DNA of 64,000 nt from Marinoscillum sp964351625 (GTDB taxonomy: Bacteria > Bacteroidota > Bacteroidia > Cytophagales > Cyclobacteriaceae). Below the pieces are notes generated by a model. It saw nothing but the letters and a program-made list of their open reading frames with translations, ran no database searches and was not told where the DNA came from. Positions 52,572 to 59,529 of this stretch are shown in pieces. Positions within the stretch are counted from its first letter, which is position 1. The number at the start of each line of letters is the position of its first letter. A program made the translations under genes and the position numbers. Location: assembly GCA_964351625.1 (NCBI GenBank), contig CAYGOV010000015.1, positions 52,007 through 116,006 on the forward strand, given 5' to 3'.

Positions 52572-52726
52572 CTTTGTTAGAATTGGTTGACTTTTCTATT
52601 TACGCAAAATTTACCTTTTTGGGAATCAAAGTTGACAAAAATATTAAATGACTTTCATCAACAAGCTGCATTTGAATGGGCACGCCTAGTGCTGCGACTT
52701 GTCGCAGGTTCTTGATCGAATAGGAT

Positions 52727-52760
52727 AAAAAAAAGGATGACTGAATTAACAATCATCCTT
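52727..52760 (-). terminator. intrinsic terminator at left end of the element
   Basis: Reading the minus strand, AAGGATGA and TCATCCTT (52753-52760 and 52733-52740) form an eight-base stem with a 12-base loop, then at least eight T residues (52727-52734). It lies just outside the left att copy, where the tRNA-Pro terminator would have been before integration; it can also end int transcription. Confidence 0.8.
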
Positions 52761-52769
52761 TAAAAGGTC

Positions 52770-52789
52770 GTCGGGGTGGCAGGATTCGA
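52770..52789. other. left attachment repeat (attL)
   Basis: GTCGGGGTGGCAGGATTCGA is an exact 20-bp copy of 63946-63965. It is the 3' end of the tRNA-Pro gene (acceptor stem and T-arm) without the rest of the tRNA. The bases on either side differ between the copies, so 20 bp is the full repeat. Confidence 0.92.
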
Positions 52790-52852
52790 TTATATTTCTT
52801 TAAATCATTTAAAAGCATATTATATGGTACTATTATTTCATTAAGTATTGAA

Positions 52853-54166
52853 TTATGGTACTATTTTCTTTTTGTGGTTTGCTAGTTCTTTGAATTTTAT
52901 GGAGGCATTACCCCACTTATTCATACTTTGAATTAAGTGATTATCATCTAGCTTTATATATTTCTTCATTGTGTCATATTTTGTGTGTCCTGTCATTTCC
53001 ATTATTGATGGGATATCAATTCCCACTTTGATGGAAAATGTTATAAACGTGTCCCGTGCATTATGGGAAGAAATCACATCATGTTTAGGGAAAGTCTTCT
53101 CTATAGGTTCACCAAGACCACTATACATTTTTATGGTAACTGGATCATCAAACCCTATTGACTTCATGATAATTTTCAAAATTCTGTTATAATGTTGATT
53201 CGTCATTTTTAAAGAGTACGTATCAAAATTGTACTTATCTAAAATCCCATAACTGGCATAATTCAATGGGATTTTACACAAATTATCTTTCTTAGTTGTT
53301 TCAGTTTTAACTGGTTCGATATACAAAATGTCGTTGCGGATCATATTCGGTTTAATACGGTGTATATCACTAAACCGTAATCCAGTGGAGCACGCTAATA
53401 AAAAAGCATCAAACACTTTTTCGTGTGGTTCAAGTTCAAAAAGAATATTATTGTAAGAATCATCTTCAATTGTTCCAAAACCAGCAATAGTCCCATTCAT
53501 TAGATGAAAAAGAAAAACTAAATGCTCATATTCTTCTGATGATAATGGCAATGGGGGAGAGGAATGTGTTTGTACCTTCCCAAATTTTACATTTCTAAAT
53601 TCATCACCAAGACTAATCTTTAGTTCTTGTTTTCGATCATAATAATGGTTTAAAACTGTTTTAAGTGCTGAAAAGGTCTTGTGTATTGTATTTGGATCAA
53701 ACCCTTCTTTCGAATGCCAAATGATGAACTGATCACTAAAAATCAAATTGATATCTTCGAATGTGAAGTCTGCTCCTGCGTAATTCTGAAACCTTTTTAG
53801 CCTATTCGTAAGGGTGATAAACTCTTTGAACGAACTTCGTTTAGTTCCTCTTGATTTTCTAAGTTCGATGTATTCTTCTATCCAGTCTGTTAAGAACTTC
53901 TTTTTGTAATTGATATCCTTTAACTGACTGGTACGAGTTTTTGCTGAAGATATAAATTCTTCAAGGTGACTGTTTTTATCTTCATGGATTGGATCACCAC
54001 TGAGAACAATCCTTTTTGCATCTGACCAATTCTTCGGCTTAACTCTAATCCCAGAGGGTTTTCTTTTTCGAACTCTTTTACCGTTTTGGGTTTCATCTGA
54101 TTCTAGATAGATCATACAAGACCCTTCTTTATTCTTTTGTGACTTTAGGATCGTATAGCGGTTCAT
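52853..54166 (-). CDS. tyrosine recombinase / integrase
   Basis: The 437-aa protein has an N-terminal Arm-DNA-binding-like part, a SAM-like core-binding domain (about 95-180) and a catalytic domain with the full set R264 (STGLRFSDI), H368-R371 (SHNARDTF), H394 (TGHTKYDTM) and Y403 (KKYIKL). It lies 63 bases inside the left att copy and reads toward it, the classic int position, so it should recombine the 20-bp att core at tRNA-Pro. An upstream hairpin at 54268-54295 may take part in control or DNA binding. Confidence 0.95.
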   Translation of the reverse strand: MNRYTILKSQKNKEGSCMIYLESDETQNGKRVRKRKPSGIRVKPKNWSDAKRIVLSGDPIHEDKNSHLEEFISSAKTRTSQLKDINYKKKFLTDWIEEYIELRKSRGTKRSSFKEFITLTNRLKRFQNYAGADFTFEDINLIFSDQFIIWHSKEGFDPNTIHKTFSALKTVLNHYYDRKQELKISLGDEFRNVKFGKVQTHSSPPLPLSSEEYEHLVFLFHLMNGTIAGFGTIEDDSYNNILFELEPHEKVFDAFLLACSTGLRFSDIHRIKPNMIRNDILYIEPVKTETTKKDNLCKIPLNYASYGILDKYNFDTYSLKMTNQHYNRILKIIMKSIGFDDPVTIKMYSGLGEPIEKTFPKHDVISSHNARDTFITFSIKVGIDIPSIMEMTGHTKYDTMKKYIKLDDNHLIQSMNKWGNASIKFKELANHKKKIVP

Positions 54167-54267
54167 GTATCTGAGTTTATTATCAGTATTTTAAAGATGC
54201 AACTTTTATTAGTTAGGAGTAGGTCTCAGTATTTAATCACTACGAAATCTAAGCATGAATTTACATA

Positions 54268-54295
54268 CACCAAATAAACGTTCCTTTATTTGGTG
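54268..54295. other. strong 11-bp hairpin upstream of int
   Basis: CACCAAATAAA (54268-54278) and TTTATTTGGTG (54285-54295) are perfectly complementary around a six-base loop, CGTTCC. It lies between the resolvase stop and the integrase start, with no T-run after it on either strand. It may be an operator, an arm-type integrase site or an mRNA structure. Confidence 0.55.
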
Positions 54296-54344
54296 GTATA
54301 ATATACAGGGGAGGTTGCTGGCTCTGGATCAGAAATAAGGGCAA

Positions 54345-54896
54345 TTAGTTATTTGGGGGAGTATTTTTTGCTGCTTCGATTTTCTTATTGTATTCACGTA
54401 GCAAATAACCTCCATTTTTCCTTTTCTTTTGATCCTTTGAACCAGCAGGTCTACCAAGCTTTTTGATTTTACCAATTCTTTGCAACGCTGCCTTCGTTCT
54501 CTCACTAATGAGGCTTCTCTCAAATTCACTAAATGCCGATAAAATATGAAAGTGAAGTCGACCCTGTGCTGTTGAGAAATCTAGATTGTCTGATACCGAA
54601 ATAAAGTCAATTTCCTTTTTAATAACCAGTTCATCAATCTCCAGCAATAATTCTCGGCTGCTACGTGCCCACCTATCTAAACGGTATATTAAAACGCCAT
54701 CATAGTGGTGTTGCCTTAGTTTTTCTAGAAGGGCTGCTTTAATTGGTCTAGTCTTTCTGCTGCTTTCTTGCTCGCTATATACATCATAATCCCAACCATT
54801 TGTTTGGCAGTATTCCGTAAGAATTACTTCTTGATTCAAATTCGTTTGCTCACCATTATTCAATGACACACGACAGTAGATGGCGTATTTTTTCAT
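54345..54896 (-). CDS. serine recombinase (resolvase/invertase)
   Basis: The 183-aa protein has the small serine-recombinase catalytic domain: AIYCRVSLNNGEQTN with nucleophile S11, the RLDRWARSS motif near residue 75 and AFSEFERSLISERTKAAL of the E-helix. A short C-terminal region, KIKKLGRPAGSKD, is the hinge before a helix-turn-helix that appears truncated compared with Tn3-type resolvases. It may resolve dimers of a circular form or invert DNA. It is read toward int. Confidence 0.92.
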   Translation of the reverse strand: MKKYAIYCRVSLNNGEQTNLNQEVILTEYCQTNGWDYDVYSEQESSRKTRPIKAALLEKLRQHHYDGVLIYRLDRWARSSRELLLEIDELVIKKEIDFISVSDNLDFSTAQGRLHFHILSAFSEFERSLISERTKAALQRIGKIKKLGRPAGSKDQKKRKNGGYLLREYNKKIEAAKNTPPNN

Positions 54897-55138
54897 AAAG
54901 TAAATTGTTTTGATATATAATTACATATAACGTATAAATTACAATAATGTTGCATTTAATAGTTCCTTTTTTATCCAACAGATAATTGGTGTGACTATAC
55001 TAATATGGGTACTGAAAAAGTGATGCCCTTTTAATTAAGATTATTTGGGAATTGAGGTAGATATGTTTCTGGTGGTACTGCCAAGAATGAAAAAGTGTCA
55101 AGGATCAAAATGAAATATGTAAAAATGGCTACAACTGC

Positions 55139-55399
55139 TTAATTCAAACTTAGCGAATATTCATTCATAAGATAATGGTGAACCATGAAGTGATCACTAT
55201 TAGATAAGGTGTACTCAACCCATTCCTGATCTACAATCTTCATGAAGTCCTCAACATAATCTGGCTCACGCATTTTAAAAACGACTTGTTTAGACCTAAA
55301 TAAAACGCTAATCTGATCACAAGCTCCATCTTCACTCATGTTCACCTCAGCAAAACCCTCAATTGGTGTAGTAATCATAAATAGTTTGGGCATGTACAT
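55139..55399 (-). CDS. small protein of unknown function, pair member 1
   Basis: The 86-aa protein is acidic and rich in aromatic residues with no known motif. It shares a pattern with the gene just upstream (55,406-55,648): a beta-rich N-terminus, F-x-IV-x-W-x-EY near residue 55 and a closing EYSLSLN / EFTFHLN. The gap to that gene is six bases, so they are probably co-transcribed after a local duplication. No signal peptide is present. Confidence 0.55.
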   Translation of the reverse strand: MYMPKLFMITTPIEGFAEVNMSEDGACDQISVLFRSKQVVFKMREPDYVEDFMKIVDQEWVEYTLSNSDHFMVHHYLMNEYSLSLN

Positions 55400-55405
55400 A
55401 GGCGT

Positions 55406-55648
55406 TTAATTTAAGTGAAACGTGAATTCATCCATTATACCTAGTTCATCTATCAGCAGAAATTCTGAATTCGGGAATATTTCGTACTCTAACCAATCGC
55501 TAGAAACAATAGTGTCAAAAAATTCCTCCGCACTATCAAGGAAACTCAAGATGTATTGCCGTTGCTTATAAACAATATTTATATGTCGATCCCTTTCTAC
55601 GTAAACCTTGGCGATTTCTTTATCAATCAGGAATTGGGATAGAATCAT
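55406..55648 (-). CDS. small protein of unknown function, pair member 2
   Basis: The 80-aa protein begins MILSQFLIDKEIAKVYVERD and carries FFDTIVSSDWLEYEIFPNSEF, matched in its neighbour by FMKIVDQEWVEYTLSNSDHF. The two are diverged tandem copies. It has no recognisable domain. Its promoter should lie in the 55,649-55,730 interval, downstream of a terminator. Confidence 0.55.
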   Translation of the reverse strand: MILSQFLIDKEIAKVYVERDRHINIVYKQRQYILSFLDSAEEFFDTIVSSDWLEYEIFPNSEFLLIDELGIMDEFTFHLN

Positions 55649-55722
55649 AGGCGGTTCTTTAAGGTTAGAGCATTATGTTGGTACGACTAATAAATAGTTG
55701 TGTTACACTTTTTAACTAGACC

Positions 55723-55761
55723 AAAAAAATAAAACCTCCACCTAATTAAAGATGAAGGTTT
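55723..55761 (-). terminator. minus-strand intrinsic terminator
   Basis: In RNA from the minus strand, the arms 55750-55761 and 55732-55743 pair over 12 positions (two as G-U) around a six-base loop, followed by a T-rich tract (TTTTATTTTTTT). It ends transcription of the small RHH gene at 56,000. Confidence 0.7.
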
Positions 55762-55900
55762 AACTACTCACAATTAACAACCAGCTTACTGATTATTATC
55801 GATTAAATGTAACGCTATTATTGAATACATTTTATAAAATTTTATAAAAAATTATAATTAGTAAACCACCTGCGAAATATCCAGATTTTTCTTTTTTGAA

Positions 55901-55975
55901 AGACCCCCAATGCAGGAAAAGAGGGCACACGGGGGGGGTACGCATCAGGGATACCCAAAATCACGGTGCACAAAA
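55901..55975. other. GC-rich block with an eight-G run, possible origin of transfer
   Basis: In an AT-rich gap of about 350 bp (55,649-55,999) there is a compact GC-rich block: CCCCC at 55904-55908, GGGGGGGG at 55931-55938, and the dyad GGGTA / TACCC at 55936-55940 and 55952-55956. It lies just downstream of an RHH gene. This looks selected. An origin of transfer or a protein-binding site is possible; there is no proof. Confidence 0.4.
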
Positions 55976-55999
55976 CAATGTCCACTGTCCTCCTTACTC

Positions 56000-56161
56000 C
56001 TAATCCTGTAGTCTAATTAATCTGTCTTCTATTTTCTCTAGAATAATCTTTATCAAATCTGATTTGTATGGCAGTTCCAGTTCTTGTTGTAGGGCAATTA
56101 GCCTTTGATGTTCACTGTCCGTCAATCTAATGCTTAGTTTATGGTTTTTCATTTCTCTCAT
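56000..56161 (-). CDS. small ribbon-helix-helix protein
   Basis: A frame of 53 codons from ATG 56161 (or 50 from ATG 56152) reads KNHKLSIRLTDSEHQRLIALQQ and ends at TAG 56000-56002. A short beta-strand followed by two amphipathic helices is the ribbon-helix-helix fold of CopG, ParG and mobilisation accessory proteins. It would bind operators or an origin as a dimer. A terminator follows it, which supports its reality. It may be the partner of the GC-rich block next to it. Confidence 0.65.
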   Translation of the reverse strand: MREMKNHKLSIRLTDSEHQRLIALQQELELPYKSDLIKIILEKIEDRLIRLQD

Positions 56162-57240
56162 TTACTAATAAATACTCCGAGAAGACAATATTCACTGTAC
56201 AGAGATTTCAAAAGTGATTTTTAGTACGTGTACCACCTGCATTTAACTCAAAATGTTGTCCTATTTACCTATATCGACCTTTCTGGATTACTTGAATCTA
56301 GCTAAAGCATAAGACTGGGGTAAAAAGGTACGGTTGTGATGAGATAAGGAATGAACCGATTTATCAACGACATTTTTGTCATAATTACTCTATTACCTGA
56401 CTTATTGTTGTGAGTCAAATATTATCCAAGATTGAAAATCATAAAATTTCAAGTTTATTTTTCAAATTAATTAGTTTGTAACGTTTAGGATATTTTCATT
56501 GTCCTACAGATTTTCATACACCCACCTAACACGCACCAATTTCAAATATCTTATCACTATAAAAAGGCGATACTCACTCCAATCAATCATTTTCTAAAAT
56601 TCTTAATTAAGAATATGAAAACTTGAATTTTCAATGAAAATTTTAATTGTATTATTCTAATATGGTATTCTTAATTAAAAATATTAAAGTGCCTTTAAGC
56701 TCCTTATGTGGCTTTTATTAGTTGACCAATTGTAACCTTTATTGCATTTTAGGCGTATATGTAGATATATCGAAATTATGGAATCGATCTGATAACAGCC
56801 TAGAATATATTAATTGTTTAATAGTTAGATGATATAATATTCTCTGTTTCATTCTTTGGAATGATAGCTGAAGGACTATGTTTAATAATTTGAGACATGA
56901 CCTTTTTTTTGTCACCTTTTTTAAACTTTAAATTTTATAACTATGACTTAAACCAATCAAAATCCACGAATTATAATAATCGGTGCACCGCCTAATTAGA
57001 TTCAATTATCTGTTGCTCTAGCATGTATTAATCATGCCAGATGCCAATTCCTACTCATTTAGTGATTGTTAGCCTGTACATCCTTGAAAAATAGGATGGT
57101 GGTAGAGGTACGTCTATGTCTTAATCATCTACGTGCCTTCAATTAATATTTTGTGAAAATATTTTTGCCCGATTTGTGTCTTTACGGTACACGAAAAAGT
57201 ATTTATTATAAATAACTAAATATGATAAAAATATCAATGA
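56162..57240. other. AT-rich non-coding region, 1.08 kb
   Basis: I find no frame of reasonable length on either strand. The region has a cluster of perfect palindromes (listed separately), a smaller dyad ATTTAT-T-ATAAAT near 57,203, and T- and A-tracts. It must hold promoters for both small RHH genes. Its size is unusual for a compact element, so a control, partition or transfer locus, or a decayed gene, is likely. Confidence 0.5.
56599..56682. repeat. cluster of palindromes with a repeated 16-bp unit
   Basis: ATTCTTAATTAAGAAT is a perfect palindrome at 56599-56614. A near copy, ATTCTTAATTAAAAAT, lies at 56667-56682. Between them is AATTTTCA-A-TGAAAATT at 56626-56642. Two copies of one operator plus a third dyad suggest binding sites for a dimeric repressor or partition protein. 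Confidence 0.55.
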
Positions 57241-57366
57241 ATGAAAAGAATTAATCTGTACATCAGCGATGAATTGTTTGAAGCAATCCAAAGCAAAGCG
57301 AAAGCGAATTACCTAAGAGTTGGAACTCTGGTGAAGCAAATGCTTCATGAATTATTTAAAAACTAA
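57241..57366 (+). CDS. small ribbon-helix-helix-like protein
   Basis: A 41-residue frame, ATG 57241 to TAA 57364-57366, reads KRINLYISDELFEAIQSKAK and closes with LVKQMLHELFKN. One short strand and two helices fit the RHH fold. The next gene starts 12 bases later, so it heads an operon with the duplicated small protein and the initiator-like gene, whose expression it may control. Confidence 0.65.
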   Translation: MKRINLYISDELFEAIQSKAKANYLRVGTLVKQMLHELFKN

Positions 57367-57378
57367 AAACTAAAAATT

Positions 57379-57798
57379 ATGAATGAAATTAAAAATCTAA
57401 GGTTCAATCCCCTATTAAAAGCACTCCTACAAATCTATTGTAGTCGAGTACATCACAAGAACTCCAAAGGACTATCTGATGAGAGCTTGTACGCAGAATA
57501 TATTAGACTCAGAGATAGTGACAAACTCAATGAATTATTCCATTGTGAATGGCTTGAATCCCTTGAACGTCTAAGTAAAAACGACACTCAGGAAATGCAT
57601 GATCTAGGGTACAATCCTTTACTAAAAGAACTGCTCTATATCTATTGTGGTCGTGCATATGAAGAGAACTCAATAGACCTCACGGAAGATGACTTATTTG
57701 CTGATTACTACTATCTCAAAGAGAAGGGAAGTCTTAATTCTTTGTTTACATCGGAGTGGCAAGAATCTGAAGAGAGACAGAGGGAACAATTCGATTAA
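57379..57798 (+). CDS. small protein with internal tandem duplication
   Basis: The 139-aa protein consists of two diverged copies of a roughly 62-residue helical unit. Matching segments are NPLLKALLQIYCSRVHHKNS and NPLLKELLYIYCGRAYEENS, then LSDESLYAEYIRLRDSDKLN and LTEDDLFADYYYLKEKGSLN, then ELFHCEWLESLER and SLFTSEWQESEER. The fold is unknown and no catalytic motif is evident. It lies between an RHH gene and the initiator-like gene (14-base gap), so a role in replication or copy control is possible. Confidence 0.6.
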   Translation: MNEIKNLRFNPLLKALLQIYCSRVHHKNSKGLSDESLYAEYIRLRDSDKLNELFHCEWLESLERLSKNDTQEMHDLGYNPLLKELLYIYCGRAYEENSIDLTEDDLFADYYYLKEKGSLNSLFTSEWQESEERQREQFD

Positions 57799-57812
57799 TA
57801 GAATTAAGAGCT

Positions 57813-58910
57813 ATGGAAAATCTAGAAACGAATATTGAAAATCAACAGCCGATATCTAAGGTGCAATTTATTCAAATACCCTTTGCTGTACTTGCAGATA
57901 AGGACTTAACGTCCAGTGAGAAACTATTGTATGGATTGATCAAGAGTTATGCAAAGCAGACAAATTACTGCTTTGCTACCAACCAGCACTTAGGCAATAT
58001 GTTGGGGTTTGCTAAATCAACGGTTTCATCTTTGATCTCAGGGTTGCAAGAAAAAGGATACATAAGTGTAAATAATGTTTACGCCAATAATTGGAGTTAT
58101 CAATTTCAAAGAAGAATTTTTCTAACGAATAAAGAACAGGTGATCAATAAAGCGGATACTTCGCATAAAGGGATGCCTGTTCGTGATTCAGGTATGGGGA
58201 TTCATGAACCTGAACCCCCCTCCGCTAATACCGAACCCCCATACGTGGATATGGAGATAGCTATTCGGAATGAGGATACACCCATTCAGGATGAGAGTAG
58301 TGCCATTCAGATTGAAGCCAAGGGTATTCATGAGAAGAGTACCCCTATACGTGAGACAAGTAACATAATAGATAATACTAATAAAGAATTAATAATAGAT
58401 AATAAGAATAGAGATATAGATAATACTAATAGCGATTTTGGAAATTCATCTTTACCTCAAGATTCTTCAAATGAAATTAATTCTTTAAGTAATCAACAAT
58501 TTGAAGGTTACTACTCCAATGAAGATATTGAAAGATATTTCCAAAAGGAACTCTTTATAACCTATTGGAGGAATGCTTCAAGTGGCAATCCCAATGTTAT
58601 ACCCAAAGAGGAACTACTCTCAATGAGCATGGAGAAGAGGATGTTTTCCAAATCATTTGAGGTATTCAACAGATTTGCCAAAATACTAGATGAAAAGGAG
58701 TTGAATTATAATACCAAAAAAGATCAACTAGTAGATGAGTTAATTGAAAATTTCCCAAAAAGCGATTGGAGTACAACTGATTTGAGAACATTGTTTAGCC
58801 AAACAATTGATGACTATTATCAAAGCTATCAATGCTTTCCAACTTCGATTGAAGAAAAGAGGTTTCTTGAGCTTGCCATGAAGCATATTGAAACCTTTCA
58901 TGAGAAATAA
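57813..58910 (+). CDS. replication initiator-like protein (N-terminal winged helix)
   Basis: Residues 20-90 form a winged helix-turn-helix (LTSSEKLLYGLIKSYAKQTNYCFATNQHLGNMLGFAKSTVSSLISGLQEKGYI is the order), seen in initiators of phages and integrative elements (HTH_36-like). Residues 120-210 are a low-complexity linker encoded by 21-bp DNA units and an AT-rich block. Residues 215-365 are a helical C-terminal domain that may recruit the host helicase. The layout recalls phage lambda O, which binds iterons within its own gene. Function as an initiator is inferred; the winged helix is clear. Confidence 0.7.
   Translation: MENLETNIENQQPISKVQFIQIPFAVLADKDLTSSEKLLYGLIKSYAKQTNYCFATNQHLGNMLGFAKSTVSSLISGLQEKGYISVNNVYANNWSYQFQRRIFLTNKEQVINKADTSHKGMPVRDSGMGIHEPEPPSANTEPPYVDMEIAIRNEDTPIQDESSAIQIEAKGIHEKSTPIRETSNIIDNTNKELIIDNKNRDIDNTNSDFGNSSLPQDSSNEINSLSNQQFEGYYSNEDIERYFQKELFITYWRNASSGNPNVIPKEELLSMSMEKRMFSKSFEVFNRFAKILDEKELNYNTKKDQLVDELIENFPKSDWSTTDLRTLFSQTIDDYYQSYQCFPTSIEEKRFLELAMKHIETFHEK
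58179..58367 (+). repeat. array of nine 21-bp units (iteron-like) inside the initiator gene
   Basis: Nine head-to-tail units of exactly 21 bp run from codon 123 to 185; the five from 58263 are the clearest. The core ATTCnnGA recurs, for example ATTCAGGATGA, ATTCAGATTGA and ATTCATGAGA. In units 5-9 the second codon always begins with C although the amino acid changes between Arg, Gln and His, which suggests DNA-level selection. 21 bp is two helical turns. Confidence 0.65.
58368..58431 (+). repeat. AT-rich repeats adjoining the iteron array
   Basis: ATAGATAATA[CT/AG]AATA occurs at 58368-58383, 58395-58410 and 58416-58431. The block begins at the base directly after the last 21-bp unit and is nearly free of G and C, as expected of a DNA-unwinding element next to iterons. 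Confidence 0.6.
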
Positions 58911-59529
58911 TAACATGAACTATATGTTGAATATGTTATTAATCTTTTCAAATATGTAAACTCAAATTACCGTGTCAACGAAGGGTTTATATTAATCTCT
59001 TTAGAAGTGAGAGGTTCTTTGGTGTTTTAGGATTCAATTAAGTGAATAAGTAACGATCTGAATTATTGTCAAGGTTAATGAAAAGCTGTTCTTTCTAAGC
59101 TGCTCTTATGAAACTCATTTCCCTTGACTGTTTTGCCAACACTATACCCAGAGTGCCACGCTATGATCACAGAGACGAGCCAGAGCAATACATAAAAGTA
59201 AAAGCGATTCCTACGTTGTGATTGTTCTTTGGGTGTCATTAGAAGTGATTTATGTTCGAAATAGAATTTACACAGAACTTATTGGATGTGTTGTAAATCA
59301 AAGTTCAGCTTCTTGGTCTCTTAATTAATATCACCAAATATAATGTTACGCCCTTGTAGGAGCTTTAAAATGTTTTTAATACAACTAACTACTTGCCTAC
59401 GAAGCGACTCATTACACCCTTGTTTATCTTCTTTGGGGTCGGTCATATTTCTAATTCAGATTTATATGTAAAATAACTATTCAAAACGTATCACTTTCCA
59501 AAGAATCCATCATTCACATTTTTACTCAC
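58911..59529. other. 618-bp gap between initiator gene and hsdS
   Basis: This gap holds only short frames. One on the plus strand (59108-59221, 37 codons, MKLISLDCFANTIPRVPRYD...) and one on the minus strand (59321-59446, see below) have plausible starts. No dyad or terminator stands out. It could be a decayed gene or the junction between a replication module and a cargo module. Confidence 0.4.
59321..59446 (-). CDS. possible small protein, unknown
   Basis: ATG 59446 to TAA 59321 gives 41 residues: MTDPKEDKQGCNESLRRQVV followed by a hydrophobic helix and LLQGRNIIFGDIN. It reads in the same direction as the restriction-modification pair and lies 83 bases after hsdS. Nothing in it points to a family. 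Being so short, it may be chance. Confidence 0.25.
   Translation of the reverse strand: MTDPKEDKQGCNESLRRQVVSCIKNILKLLQGRNIIFGDIN

Noticed and set aside
52693..52706. TGCGAC-TT-GTCGCA palindrome and following GGTTC that matches part of a tRNA T-arm
   Set aside because: The match is 11 bases in the wrong orientation relative to tRNA-Pro and lacks acceptor or anticodon arms. It is more likely a chance dyad or small operator than a tRNA remnant.
58368..58431. CRISPR-like array
   Set aside because: Repeats are short, AT-only, in frame within a gene and spaced irregularly (27 and 21); no cas genes are present.
59108..59221. 37-codon plus-strand frame as a gene
   Set aside because: It has no recognisable motif, no clear promoter and could arise by chance; noted only in the gap description.
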